Below, one piece after another: positions 17,536 to 26,482 of a DNA stretch of 59,691 bases. The DNA lies in the NCBI GenBank assembly GCA_947166385.1, contig CAMVEB010000023.1:1-59691 (forward strand). The letters are read 5' to 3'. A model generated the notes under the pieces. That model worked only from the letters and a program-made list of their open reading frames with translations, made no database searches and had not been told where the DNA came from. The stretch comes from an uncultured Clostridia bacterium. GTDB lineage: Bacteria; Bacillota; Clostridia; Christensenellales; Aristaeellaceae. Within the stretch, counting starts at the first letter, position 1; every line of letters starts with the position of its first letter. The translations under genes were made by a program, and so were the position numbers.

Positions 17536-19581
17536 ATGAAAGAAGCCCCGATTACACGAAGCCCACATGCCTTCGTCCCGAAGGATGAATACACCCAGGA
17601 AGAAAAGGACGAGATTTACCGAACGCGGGTTGACCAGGAAACGAAGCCTTACACGGTGATCGATGTCCTGACAAAAGTCTACCACCGGGATTTCGCGGAT
17701 GATCTTCAGCAATATATTGGTGAGCACCCGGAAGAATTCAGCACAACGTCGGCGGAATGGGGCGTGGCCCGTGTCTGGGTCAATACGCTGAAGATTATCC
17801 GGCCTGAATCCATCTTCTTTCAGAAGAGAATAGATTTCAAGGTGGATATTCTGGCTGACGCGGCGATCAAGCTCGAGGAAGCCCGTATGATCAACGCTTC
17901 CATGCGTAACAGGTACACCATCAAGCGTCAGCTTCGCCTTCGCTACAGTTTTGATTTCAGACCATGCCACCTTGACTGCCATTTTGTCGGGGTGATCCTG
18001 AGAGAAGAGGACAGTCTGCGCGCCAAAGATCCGGTACGACTTGCAACAGACAAATATCTGCTTCCGATCTTTCTGGAAGGAGACTATGAGCGAATTGCCG
18101 GGGAATTGCTCCTTTGTGACCATATATCGAACTATGAACAGGATCTTCCACTGGATCCAATGGAGTGGCTCAATGCCCAGAAAGCCAAAGTGTATATGGG
18201 AATCTTTCCTGAAAAAAGTACGGTCGGAGAATACTTTTTCCACTTTGGGACAGCGGATGTGGTGCATACAGACACGGGGGAGATTTTGCACGACGCGGAA
18301 ATCGGTCCGGGGACGATCCTTATTGACAGAGATACATTCCTGGCGAATCACGCCAATCAGACGGCGACAGAAGGCACAAGGAATGTGACGCTTGTCCATG
18401 AAGGCGTTCATCATGTATTTGGGCAACTATATTTTCACCTGCAGCTCACGCATGGACATCAGTACTGCTCCTACATGTGCAAAAGACTGGATCAGAATGA
18501 TCCCCACGGTCACTGGACACCGATTCAGATCATGGAGATGCAGGCCAACAAGATGCCGGGCTATCTGATGATTCCCGAGAAAAACGGGAAGAAGCATGCA
18601 GAGATGCTGCTGAAGTCCTATGGAGGGGCACGAACCATTCAGAACATGCAGCGGCTGATCACGGACATGGCGGATTATTATGAAACGACAAAGACCATGG
18701 CACGTACCAGGCTGATTGATTTTGGATACAGGGAAGTGCAGGGATTGCAGCAGCGCGCGAACGGAGAATTGGTGCCGGGCTATCTCTCCACGCTTGCCAG
18801 GGACGAAACCTACACCATTGACGAGGCAGACGGTGTGCGTGAATACATGCGGAATCCGGAATTCCGCCGTGTTCTTCGCAACGGGGACTACATTTACGCC
18901 GAAGGCAGCTACTGCAGGAACGATCCGAAGTATGTAGAGAGGGATCCGTATGATGATCCGCATCTGACACCATATGCCAGGGCCCATATGGCGGAGTGCT
19001 GCCTGGTATTCAAGATCTCCTATGACAATGCCATCGTTAAGCTGATTAACGGTGTTCTGAGCAAGGGAACGGGCAGAGGCAGGAGAAATCTGGTTTTCAG
19101 GAATCAGGACGGAAGCAGCGCCGTTACCGAGGAAGGAAGAAATCTGCGGCGGGAAATCCTTCAGGAGCAGGCGATTCAGTACGTTGTGGAGAAACCTTTC
19201 AACACGATGCTTGTTGACCTGATGGAGAAAAGGAAGATAACAATCGTCCCCCTGGCGGAAGCTACGGGTCTTTCCCGTGACACGATCAAGAATATGCGGA
19301 ATCGGGCGGACATCCAGTTTCCCATCCAGGAGATCGTCGCTGTGGCGATCGCGCTGCATTTACCACCGGGAGTCAGCGAGGAGTTCATCCGCCGCGCACC
19401 GAGCGCGTTCCTAAGCACAGATGAGATGTACTGTTATCAGTATGCCCTGAATCACTGGTACAGGATGACGGTTCCAGCCGTTAACCGCAAGCTGGTGGAA
19501 ATGGGGATTGCGCCGCTCACGAATCTGGTGGAAGGCTATGATGAGAACGGCGTGAAAATGGAAGAGGATCAAGCGATGTAA
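17536..19581 (+). CDS. large ImmA/IrrE-like zinc metallopeptidase with C-terminal helix-turn-helix
   Basis: A 681-residue protein. The zinc-protease motif is H288-E289-G-V-H292 in LVHEGVHHVF, and the third ligand is E334 in MEMQANKMPGYLMIP, the ExxAN block that follows in ImmA/IrrE proteins. Residues about 560-625 resemble an XRE-type helix-turn-helix (ITIVPLAEATGLSRDTIKNM). The N-terminal ~280 residues are not recognised. Usual ImmA proteins are about 130-400 residues, so this is a long, multidomain form. ImmA proteases cleave phage or ICE repressors; here the gene diverges from a repressor that can already self-cleave, which suggests a second induction route or another target. The ribosome site AGGAGG is 11 nt before ATG 17536. 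A terminator follows, so it is its own transcript. Confidence 0.8.
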   Translation: MKEAPITRSPHAFVPKDEYTQEEKDEIYRTRVDQETKPYTVIDVLTKVYHRDFADDLQQYIGEHPEEFSTTSAEWGVARVWVNTLKIIRPESIFFQKRIDFKVDILADAAIKLEEARMINASMRNRYTIKRQLRLRYSFDFRPCHLDCHFVGVILREEDSLRAKDPVRLATDKYLLPIFLEGDYERIAGELLLCDHISNYEQDLPLDPMEWLNAQKAKVYMGIFPEKSTVGEYFFHFGTADVVHTDTGEILHDAEIGPGTILIDRDTFLANHANQTATEGTRNVTLVHEGVHHVFGQLYFHLQLTHGHQYCSYMCKRLDQNDPHGHWTPIQIMEMQANKMPGYLMIPEKNGKKHAEMLLKSYGGARTIQNMQRLITDMADYYETTKTMARTRLIDFGYREVQGLQQRANGELVPGYLSTLARDETYTIDEADGVREYMRNPEFRRVLRNGDYIYAEGSYCRNDPKYVERDPYDDPHLTPYARAHMAECCLVFKISYDNAIVKLINGVLSKGTGRGRRNLVFRNQDGSSAVTEEGRNLRREILQEQAIQYVVEKPFNTMLVDLMEKRKITIVPLAEATGLSRDTIKNMRNRADIQFPIQEIVAVAIALHLPPGVSEEFIRRAPSAFLSTDEMYCYQYALNHWYRMTVPAVNRKLVEMGIAPLTNLVEGYDENGVKMEEDQAM

Positions 19582-19600
19582 CGTCACGGATTCCGCGGCA

Positions 19601-19650
19601 AGAAAAGCCTGAACGGTGTTTGACTGTTCCGGCTTTTCTTTTTTTTCTTA
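19601..19650 (+). terminator. intrinsic terminator after the metallopeptidase gene
   Basis: A stem AGAAAAGCC/GGCTTTTCT with an inner GAAC/GTTC, followed by a long T-run, 20 nt beyond the stop codon. Confidence 0.85.
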
Positions 19651-19658
19651 TGTTCGCG

Positions 19659-19774
19659 CGGTGATGATTCATCACCGGGCCGGAACGGCTGAGCGATCAG
19701 GACTTCGGGGAAACCACCTGATGAAAGCTGACGGAAAACCACGGGTTTCAGCGCTAAAACGGTGATGATTCATC
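19659..19774. repeat. paired operator-like sites (CGGTGATGATTCATC)
   Basis: CGGTGATGATTCATC occurs at 19659-19673 and again at 19760-19774, 101 bp apart. The first copy extends to GGTGATG-ATT-CATCACC, a perfect 7-bp inverted repeat. They flank the gap before the early replication genes and could be binding sites for an early regulator. I do not recognise the protein. Confidence 0.45.
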
Positions 19775-19853
19775 CCTCTGCAAGAGGCAGATGAACGGTC
19801 ATACTGAGATCGTTCCCGATGAGACACACCGGGAGAGAAAGGAGAAGCGAACC

Positions 19854-20384
19854 ATGAAACTGTACCAGGTCAACAAGCAGCTGGAAAAACTGATCCTTCA
19901 GCTGGAACCCGATCCGGAGAGCGAAGAGACTCCTTCCGATGAAAAAGGGATCAACGAGGACGAGATCATCGCTCAGATCCACGCGCTGAGAATGCAGCGG
20001 GAAGACATGCTGCAGCATCTGGCCAGGCTGGTGCTGAACGGCCGGGCCGAAGCCGCCGCGCTGAAGACGGAAGAGGCCCGGCTGAAGAAGCGCCGCGACG
20101 CGCTGGAGGCGAAGGAGGCGCGCCTGATCCGGATTCTCGACCGCGAATGCGGCGGCGAGACCACCGATCTGGGCATCGCGACGCTGCGCTACCGCAAGAC
20201 CAGCCGGGTGGAAGTGACAGACGAGGCGAAGGCCGTGAACTGGCTGAAGCGGCACAAGCTGACGGACGCGATCCGGATTGTCGCCCCGACGGTTTACAAG
20301 ACCGCGGTGCGGAAGATCCTGAACGACGGCCGGAAAGTACCCGGCTGCAACATGGTGGAAGACCGGTCCTGCAGCCTGAATTAA
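19854..20384 (+). CDS. Gp157-family phage protein
   Basis: A 176-residue protein resembling the siphophage Gp157 family. The start MKLYQVNKQLEKLI is typical; a long coiled-coil-like middle (about 45-100, rich in Glu, Ala, Arg and Lys) and a C-terminal part with LRYRKTSRVEVTD complete the pattern. Gp157 is linked in a streptococcal phage to resistance against superinfection, but its role in most phages is unknown. The first gene of the early replication operon. ATG 19854 follows AAAGGAGAAG; the frame is open upstream, but no ribosome site supports a longer form. Confidence 0.75.
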   Translation: MKLYQVNKQLEKLILQLEPDPESEETPSDEKGINEDEIIAQIHALRMQREDMLQHLARLVLNGRAEAAALKTEEARLKKRRDALEAKEARLIRILDRECGGETTDLGIATLRYRKTSRVEVTDEAKAVNWLKRHKLTDAIRIVAPTVYKTAVRKILNDGRKVPGCNMVEDRSCSLN

Positions 20385-20399
20385 AAGGAGGAATGAAGA

Positions 20400-20876
20400 A
20401 TGGCTAACGATCCCAATATCATGAGCTGGGACGATGTCCTGGAGAACGACGGGCAGGAGTTTATTGTCGTGCCCGAAGGCGACTACACCTACACCGTGAC
20501 CGGATTCGAACGCGGGCAGTTTCCCGGCGGGCCGAAAACCCCGCCCTGCCCGAAGGCGACCCTCACGCTGACGATCGACAACGATCTGGGGCTGGCTACC
20601 GCCCGCATTGACCTGCTGCTGTACCGCACGATTGAATGGAAGATCGCCGCTTTCTTCCGCAGCATCGGCCAGCGGAAGCACGGCGAAAAGGCCGCGATGA
20701 ACTGGAACAAGGTCATGGGCGCCCGCGGCAAGGCACACTTCAAACCCCGGGACTACAAGAAGGACGACAAGATCCGGACTGTCAACGATGTCGACTATTT
20801 CATCGACTATGATCCTTCCTTCGCCATGACTCCCGTGAAAAACGACGACCTGCCCTGGGACGAGGGAGGATTCTGA
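20400..20876 (+). CDS. DUF669-type phage replication accessory protein
   Basis: 158 residues with the pattern of the DUF669 family (FIVVPEGDYTYTVTGFERG near the start, then TLTLTID, and KAHFKPRDY later). These proteins are regularly encoded beside phage primase-helicase and recombination genes and are suspected single-strand DNA-binding factors; that is inference from context. Ribosome site AAAGGAGG is 8 nt upstream of ATG 20400. The stop overlaps the next start by one base (TGATG). Confidence 0.75.
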   Translation: MANDPNIMSWDDVLENDGQEFIVVPEGDYTYTVTGFERGQFPGGPKTPPCPKATLTLTIDNDLGLATARIDLLLYRTIEWKIAAFFRSIGQRKHGEKAAMNWNKVMGARGKAHFKPRDYKKDDKIRTVNDVDYFIDYDPSFAMTPVKNDDLPWDEGGF

Positions 20877-22897
20877 TGAAAAGTATTCTTTCCGCTTTAA
20901 ACTATCTGCCCTGCCGTGAGATGGACCATGCCGACTGGATCAAGGTCGGCATGGCCCTGAAATCAGAAGGGTATGACCTGTCCGTCTGGGATGAATGGAG
21001 CAGCAGAGATCCTGACCGCTATCATCCCGGGGAGTGCGCCCGGCGATGGAAATCCTTCCAGGGCAGCAGCGACCCGGTGACCGGCGCCTCGATTGTGAAA
21101 ATGGCGCAGGACCGCGGCTGGACGCCCTTCTCCGGGGCGGACGGCGTCATGGGCTGGAACGATGTGCTGGAGTACGACGGCGCGGGCAGCGATCCCGATC
21201 CGCAGGAACCCGAGCGCAAAGGAACGGAAGAACTGATTCTGTACCTGCAGACACTGTTTGAACCGAACGACTATGTCGGGTATGTCACCAACGACGCCTG
21301 GCAGACGGACGACGGGAAATGGGTGCCGGCCAAGGGGGTGTATTACCGCACCGCTGAGGAGCTGATTACCTCCCTGCGCCGCTATCCGGATGACCTGGGA
21401 GCCACTGTCGGCGACTGGAAGCCGGAGGCAGGGGCCTGGATCCGGTTCAACGCGCTGGACGGCGAAGGCGTCCGCAACGACAACGTGATCCGATTCCAAT
21501 TTGCCCTGGTGGAATCGGACGCGATGCCGATTGACGAACAGATTTCGATGTACCGCAAGCTGGAGCTGCCGATTGCCGCCCTGGTACACAGCGGAAACAA
21601 AAGCGTGCACGCGATTGTCCGGGTGGATGCCGCAAACCAGGAGGAATACCGGAAGCGCGTGAACTTCCTGTACGATTTCCTCGCTTCCCACGGCGTGAAG
21701 GTGGATACCCAGAACCGGAACCCATCCCGCCTGTCCCGCATGCCGGGGGTGACCAGGAACGGACAGGCACAGAAGCTGCTGGGCGTGAACATCGGGCGGA
21801 CTTCGTGGCAGGACTGGATGGACTACGCGGACAGCGAAGCCGATGACCTCCCGCCCATGCGCACGCTGGACTCCTATGACGCAAGTGAACTGGCGCTGCC
21901 GGAGGAGCTGATCAAAGGCATTCTCCGTCAGGGACACAAGATGCTGATTTCCGGATCATCCAAGGCCGGCAAGTCCTACCTGCTGATTGAACTGTGCATC
22001 GCGATCGCGGAAGGCCTGACGTGGCTGGGTTTTCCCTGCCGACAGGGAAAGGTGCTGTACGTGAATCTGGAGATCGACCCGGCCTCCTGCATTCACCGGT
22101 TTCTGAAGATTTATGAGGCCCTGGGCATCCAGCCCGCGCACATGGACGACATTCTGATCTGGAACCTGCGCGGGCGTGCCATGCCGATGGATCAGCTGGT
22201 GCCGCGGCTGGTGCGCCGGGTCCAGGGCCAGGGCCTGCGCGCCATCGTGATTGACCCGATTTACAAGGTGATCACCGGCGACGAGAACTCCGCGTCCGAT
22301 ATGGCGACCTTCTGCAATCAGTTCGACAAGATCTGCGCCGAGACAGCCTGCTCCGTGATCTACTGCCATCATCATTCGAAAGGGGCACAGGGAGCCAAAC
22401 GGGCGATGGACCGCGCCTCCGGCAGCGGCGTGTTTGCCCGGGATCCCGACGCGCAGCTGGACATGATTGAACTGGAACTGAGCGACGACATCCGAAACTG
22501 GGAGGCCAAGAAAGGCGCGACAGCCTGGCGGCTGGAAAGCAGCCTTCGCGAATTCGAAAACATCGTACCGGTCAATTTCTGGTTTGAATACCCGATCCAC
22601 CGGATCGATGACGGCAGGATCCTGACAACGCTGCCGACCCAGGGATCGCCGGAAGCCGGCCGGATCAGAAACAAATTCAGCAAGACGATGGGCACGGCGG
22701 AAGACGAATTCCGGAAGGCATACTGCGCTGTGAACTTCGACGGAAGCGGCGCGACGGTCGCCGACATGGCCGCCTACCTGGGGTTGGCGCAGCGCACCGT
22801 CCGCGACCGGGCGAAGAAGATGAGCGGCGAGTTCACGGTGGACAAGGGCATGGTTCATCAGGAGCCGGTGCGCACCGATTCCGACCCTGATTCATGA
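20876..22897 (+). CDS. phage primase-helicase (PriCT-2 plus RecA-like AAA ATPase)
   Basis: A 673-residue replication protein. Residues about 1-80 match the PriCT-2 module that follows primase domains (WIKVGMALKSEG, WSSRDPDRYHPGECARRW). A central part (about 150-320) resembles an archaeo-eukaryotic primase-like region with AALVHSGNKSVHAIVRVDA. The C-terminal half is a RepA/DnaB-like ATPase: Walker A GSSKAGKS near 360, Walker B IVIDPIYK, then CHHHSKGAQG. A winged-helix-like end (AAYLGLAQRTVRDRAKKM) follows. It likely unwinds and primes phage DNA at an origin. Translationally coupled to the DUF669 gene. Confidence 0.82.
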   Translation: MKSILSALNYLPCREMDHADWIKVGMALKSEGYDLSVWDEWSSRDPDRYHPGECARRWKSFQGSSDPVTGASIVKMAQDRGWTPFSGADGVMGWNDVLEYDGAGSDPDPQEPERKGTEELILYLQTLFEPNDYVGYVTNDAWQTDDGKWVPAKGVYYRTAEELITSLRRYPDDLGATVGDWKPEAGAWIRFNALDGEGVRNDNVIRFQFALVESDAMPIDEQISMYRKLELPIAALVHSGNKSVHAIVRVDAANQEEYRKRVNFLYDFLASHGVKVDTQNRNPSRLSRMPGVTRNGQAQKLLGVNIGRTSWQDWMDYADSEADDLPPMRTLDSYDASELALPEELIKGILRQGHKMLISGSSKAGKSYLLIELCIAIAEGLTWLGFPCRQGKVLYVNLEIDPASCIHRFLKIYEALGIQPAHMDDILIWNLRGRAMPMDQLVPRLVRRVQGQGLRAIVIDPIYKVITGDENSASDMATFCNQFDKICAETACSVIYCHHHSKGAQGAKRAMDRASGSGVFARDPDAQLDMIELELSDDIRNWEAKKGATAWRLESSLREFENIVPVNFWFEYPIHRIDDGRILTTLPTQGSPEAGRIRNKFSKTMGTAEDEFRKAYCAVNFDGSGATVADMAAYLGLAQRTVRDRAKKMSGEFTVDKGMVHQEPVRTDSDPDS

Positions 22898-23083
22898 TGG
22901 AGGCGAAGTGCTGTATATATATACATATACTCCGCCACCCTTGCGGATGTCGGATCAGCATCCTCCGGTAGGTGGAAGGGCTCAAAAGCCCGCCCTTCCA
23001 CCCCTCCGGCGCCGATGCGTCCCACAGCCCGCCTCCAAAGATGAGAACTGAATGCGCCATCCGCCGCGAAAGGAGAAAAGCAA
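22898..23083. other. structured AT-rich/palindromic gap after primase-helicase gene
   Basis: No gene. An AT tract with a 12-bp palindrome GTATATATATAC (22914-22925) is followed by a strong hairpin GGTGGAAGGG/CCCTTCCACC with an inner GGGC-GCCC pair (22971-23002). GGAGGC at 22901 and GCCTCC near 23033 can pair across the whole block. The position next to the replication gene suggests a replication origin or a small structured RNA; both are inference. Confidence 0.5.
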
Positions 23084-23305
23084 ATGCAGTGGAACTGGGA
23101 AGATCTGGCCAACGCGATCATATTGCAGGCGGTCGAGGATTACCGGAAAGCCCGGAAAAAGGTACGCACCCGCCCTGATCATAAAATTGCGCAAGCCACC
23201 ATCCGGGAAACGGAACGCTTCTTCCGATCCTGGTGGTTTGCTCAGCTGACCGACGTGGACGGAGAGCTGCTGCTGGAGAAACTGCAAAGGGAGGCTGTCC
23301 AATGA
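23084..23305 (+). CDS. small hypothetical phage protein
   Basis: 73 residues beginning QWNWEDLANAIILQAVEDY, with a Trp-rich centre (RFFRSWWFAQLTD). Mostly helical and charged, without membrane segments. It resembles small proteins often encoded just before the late-gene sigma-like activator in clostridial phages, but I cannot assign a function. Ribosome site AAAGGAG is 10 nt upstream of ATG. The stop overlaps the following start (ATGA), so translation is coupled. Confidence 0.65.
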   Translation: MQWNWEDLANAIILQAVEDYRKARKKVRTRPDHKIAQATIRETERFFRSWWFAQLTDVDGELLLEKLQREAVQ

Positions 23306-23754
23306 ACGCGAAAACCTATCTGAGCCAGATCGCCGTGCTGGATCGCCGGATTGAAAGCAAGATCGCCATCCTCGCCGATCTGAGAAGCATGGCTGAAAAA
23401 GCCAACCATGTCATGAGCGACGTAGTGGTATGCCAATCCCGGAACAATCATGCCATGGAAGAGGTGATTATCAAGATTTCGGACATGAAGGAACAGATCG
23501 CGCGGGATTTTACCCGACTGCTGGACCTGAAAAAGGAGATCATGGAACAGATTCAGGCGATCCCCGACCCGAAGATGCAGCAGGTGCTGGAAATGCACTA
23601 CATCCACCATCAGTCATGGGAAGACATCGCAGAAAAGATGGGCTGCACGGAAAGCAACATCTACAAACTGCATGCCCGGGCGCTGCGGGAAATCAAAGTT
23701 CCGGATTTCCTCACAAATTTCCAGCAGATTCCGGAAAATTCCAGGAATGTCTGA
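23302..23754 (+). CDS. sigma-like late transcription regulator (DUF1492/ArpU type)
   Basis: 150 residues. Residues 1-85 are a long coiled-coil-like segment. The C-terminal part carries a sigma region 4-like helix-turn-helix: MQQVLEMHYIHHQSWEDIAE, then MGCTESNIYKLHARALREI. Such ArpU/DUF1492 proteins close the early operon and activate packaging and structural genes in Firmicutes phages. Placement fits exactly: last early gene, followed by a terminator and then the packaging genes. Start ATG 23302 lies within the upstream stop overlap. Confidence 0.8.
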   Translation: MNAKTYLSQIAVLDRRIESKIAILADLRSMAEKANHVMSDVVVCQSRNNHAMEEVIIKISDMKEQIARDFTRLLDLKKEIMEQIQAIPDPKMQQVLEMHYIHHQSWEDIAEKMGCTESNIYKLHARALREIKVPDFLTNFQQIPENSRNV

Positions 23755-23817
23755 AGGATTCCACTTGTTTCCAGGAAAAGGTTTGTGATATGGTAAGATC
23801 AGAAAATCAGAAGAAAG

Positions 23818-23840
23818 CCCCGCAGAAGCGGGGTTTTTTT
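23818..23840 (+). terminator. terminator between early and packaging genes
   Basis: CCCCGC-AGAA-GCGGGG followed by T7. It separates the sigma-like gene from the late region, 64 nt beyond the stop. Confidence 0.9.
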
Positions 23841-23868
23841 GATGGGATGACACGGGAAGGAAGATCAG

Positions 23869-24627
23869 ATGTACCTGAAGGAGATCACGGTTCCGGTGCC
23901 ATGGGAAAGGAAAGGGCGCATCGTCATCCGGAAGGAAAAGACCGTTGAATATGAACTGGAACGGACGTATCTCCGGGAAAAGCAGAACTACCGGGTGAAA
24001 CGGTGCGTCATCGGGAAACTGGATCCGCTGAACTGCGCGATGATGCATCCGAACGAAAAGTATTTCGCCTGCTTTCCGGACAACCCGGTGCCGGAGGAGA
24101 TCCGGGAGGAGTTTCTGCGGAAATGCGCGATGCGGCGGAGAATGGAAGCGCTGAAAAAGGATCCGGCGGCGATGGAAAAACAGATCCGGGAAGGACTGGC
24201 GTACCTGCGAAGGAGAGGGGCGGAAATCTTGAACGAAGAGCAGGAAGAAAAGGAACCGGGCAGGGAAGGCGGAGATGAAAAGGAAGACGCCTACCTGGCG
24301 GGGGAAAAGGAATGGGACGTCCACTTCCGGGAAGACGTGATCCTGCTGCTGCGGATGTTTACCCATATGTGCGAACAGATGGAAGAACTGGCCAGGCGGG
24401 CGCCGGACGGGACCGTGAACAAATACAAGGCCGAGCGGATCAACTGGGTTCTGCGGAAGATGAAAGAGGTTTTCAACGTTGAAACCATCCGGTATTTCCA
24501 TCTGACCATGGAGCGAAGACTGATCGGCTATCTGGAGGAAATCCGGGAAGGCATGACGTACAGCGACGCGATGATGCTGATGACGATCTACCGGAACGCC
24601 ATCGCGCTGAAGGAGTATGATCTGTAA
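23869..24627 (+). CDS. hypothetical phage protein upstream of terminase
   Basis: 252 residues, highly charged, with no membrane segment. N-terminal ITVPVPWERKGRIVIRKEK, then YVNxx-like basic stretches; a Glu/Lys-rich linker spans about 100-150. The C-terminal part is helical (MKEVFNVETIRYFHLTMERR). It is not recognised as a known family. Its place at the head of the packaging module, directly abutting the small terminase gene (TAAATG), suggests a packaging or regulatory role. GGAAGG precedes ATG 23869. Third-codon positions are strongly G-rich, as in the following ten kilobases. Confidence 0.6.
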   Translation: MYLKEITVPVPWERKGRIVIRKEKTVEYELERTYLREKQNYRVKRCVIGKLDPLNCAMMHPNEKYFACFPDNPVPEEIREEFLRKCAMRRRMEALKKDPAAMEKQIREGLAYLRRRGAEILNEEQEEKEPGREGGDEKEDAYLAGEKEWDVHFREDVILLLRMFTHMCEQMEELARRAPDGTVNKYKAERINWVLRKMKEVFNVETIRYFHLTMERRLIGYLEEIREGMTYSDAMMLMTIYRNAIALKEYDL

Positions 24628-24978
24628 ATGATGAGGGAGTATCCGAACAGCCCCGGCCGGGCGCCGGGGGAGAACGGGGAAGAGAAGACGGGCGGCAGCC
24701 CCCTGATCCCGCGGGGAGAACAGGACGCGCTGACGGTGATCCGCGGGATGGCGCTGGAGGCGGCGGAAGAGATGGAAAAGATCCTGAGGAACCCGAAGGC
24801 GCCGATCGCATCGAAGATCCAGGTCATCGACATCATCCTGAACCGGACGTTCGGGAAGCCGGAGGCGGCGCTGAAACTGGAGACGGCGCAGCAGTCGGTT
24901 CAGAAATCGTACGAGCGGATCCAGGAAATGCTGGCGTCGATCGAGGAAGAAGGGGAACCGGATGGAGACCGTCAGTGA
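24628..24978 (+). CDS. putative terminase small subunit
   Basis: 116 residues. After a Gly/Pro-rich N-terminus (1-30), a helical core reads VIRGMALEAAEEMEKILRN and SKIQVIDIILNRTFGKPEAA, the pattern of small terminase-like DNA-packaging proteins (KIQAAxxILdRayGkP). It would recognise phage DNA and recruit the large subunit. It overlaps the large terminase gene by 17 nt and follows the preceding stop directly. Assignment rests on the short motif and context. Confidence 0.65.
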   Translation: MMREYPNSPGRAPGENGEEKTGGSPLIPRGEQDALTVIRGMALEAAEEMEKILRNPKAPIASKIQVIDIILNRTFGKPEAALKLETAQQSVQKSYERIQEMLASIEEEGEPDGDRQ

Positions 24979-26224
24979 AGAGGAACGACTGAAAACCGCG
25001 AAGAGGTTTCTGCGGAAGCCGGAACAGATCGGGCGGAAAATCGGATTCGCGGAGCTGACGCCGCTGCACGGGCAATGGATCCGGGAGATGATCTTCGGGA
25101 AAGAAGACTATACGCTGCAGGCGCACCGGGGAAGCTACAAATCCTCGTGCCTGGCGGTGGCGATCTCGCTGCTGCTGGTGATCCACCCGACGCGGAACAT
25201 CATCTTCCTGCGGAAGGCGGAGAACGACGTGGCCGAGATGCTGGGGATGGTCAGCAAGATTTTGCGGACGGAGCCTGTCAACGACCTGGCGATGATGCTG
25301 TACCAGCAGCCGGTGCGGATCGCCTCGGAAGGGAACGATCACCTGTCGGTGAACTTCTGGACCTCGCCGATGGGCGCGCAGCAGCTGCAGGGGATCGGGC
25401 TGCGGGCGTCGATCACCGGAAAGCACGCGTGGTACGTGATCACGGACGATATCTGCAACCTGACGGACCGGATTTCGCGGGCCGAGCGGGAGCGGACGAA
25501 GCTGCAGTATGACGAGCTGCAGAACATCCGGAACCGGGGCGGGCGGATCATCAACCTGGGGACGCCGTGGCACAAGGAGGACGTCTTCAGCAAGATGCCC
25601 AATATTCACCGGTATGACTGCTATCATACCGGGCTTCTGACAAAAGAGAAGATCGATGAACTGCGCCAGAGCATGGCGCCTTCTTTATTCGCGGCGAACT
25701 ATGAACTGCTGCACATCGCGGCGGAGGACGCCTTCTTCGAGACGTCGCCGGTGTTCACCGACGACGCGGCGCTGCTGCGGGACGGGATTTCGCACATCGA
25801 CGCCTCGTACGGCGGGAAGGACTATACGGCCTTCACCTGCGCCCGGCGGCGGGAAGGGAAAATCTATCTGTACGGCAGGCTGTGGCACAAGCACGCGGAG
25901 ACGGTGCTGGACGAATGCATCGCGGAGGCCGACCGGCTGATGTGCTGGCCGATGTACTGCGAGGACAACGGGGACAAGGGGTTCCTGTGCAAGGAGATCT
26001 TCGCCCGGGACCACTGGGGGGAGACGTATACGGAGCGCCAGAACAAGGCGATCAAGATCACGTCGTTCCTGCGGAAATGGTGGCCGAAGATCGTGTTCCT
26101 GCAGGGGACCGATCCGGAATACATCAACCAGATCATGGACTATACGATCCAGGCGGAGCATGACGACGCGCCGGACAGCGCGGCGGTGTGCTGCCGGTAC
26201 TGGGATCAAATTGAATGGTGGTAA
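24962..26224 (+). CDS. terL: terminase large subunit
   Basis: 420 residues. The ATPase motor shows a deviant Walker A (AHRGSYKSS, about 53-61) and Walker B WYVITDDICNL (near 160), followed by coupling motif INLGTPWHKED. The nuclease part has acidic clusters in SHIDASYGGKDYTAF and MYCEDNGDKG, with a final Asp in RYWDQIEWW. It cuts and pumps phage DNA into the prohead through the portal. The gene overlaps the small subunit gene. Length is at the compact end for the family, and no frameshift is visible. Confidence 0.88.
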   Translation: METVSEEERLKTAKRFLRKPEQIGRKIGFAELTPLHGQWIREMIFGKEDYTLQAHRGSYKSSCLAVAISLLLVIHPTRNIIFLRKAENDVAEMLGMVSKILRTEPVNDLAMMLYQQPVRIASEGNDHLSVNFWTSPMGAQQLQGIGLRASITGKHAWYVITDDICNLTDRISRAERERTKLQYDELQNIRNRGGRIINLGTPWHKEDVFSKMPNIHRYDCYHTGLLTKEKIDELRQSMAPSLFAANYELLHIAAEDAFFETSPVFTDDAALLRDGISHIDASYGGKDYTAFTCARRREGKIYLYGRLWHKHAETVLDECIAEADRLMCWPMYCEDNGDKGFLCKEIFARDHWGETYTERQNKAIKITSFLRKWWPKIVFLQGTDPEYINQIMDYTIQAEHDDAPDSAAVCCRYWDQIEWW

Positions 26225-26226
26225 CT

Positions 26227-26478
26227 TTAAAGAACAGATGTGCCGTTCTGATAAATTTCTTCAGCGTCAATATCTACATTTTCATTCCATGATATCCCAT
26301 ATCCGCCCGGATCAACTTTTGCCTGATTAAACAGGCCAGGCGTTTCTTTCAGCTCAAGAAAAACAGGATATTCATCAAATAATGACTTCATGTCATATTG
26401 TTTATCGGAACCATCAGCAAAATGAACCAGAAGAAGATAATCCGGCAACGGTGTTACATTCTTGGCTTTATGGAACAT
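26227..26478 (-). CDS. DUF2442 protein on the opposite strand
   Basis: 83 residues matching the DUF2442 pattern (NVTPLPDYLLLVHFADGS, YDMKSLFDEYPVFLELK, then VDPGGYGISW and NVDIDAEEIY). DUF2442 proteins are typically encoded right after a DUF4160 protein, a pair suspected of toxin-antitoxin-like behaviour. Here it lies between terminase and portal, antisense to the late operon, with its own promoter: a classic 'moron' insertion. GAGGTGA precedes ATG 26478 at 5 nt. Only 2 bp separate its stop from the terminase stop. Confidence 0.75.
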   Translation of the reverse strand: MFHKAKNVTPLPDYLLLVHFADGSDKQYDMKSLFDEYPVFLELKETPGLFNQAKVDPGGYGISWNENVDIDAEEIYQNGTSVL

Positions 26479-26482
26479 TAAC

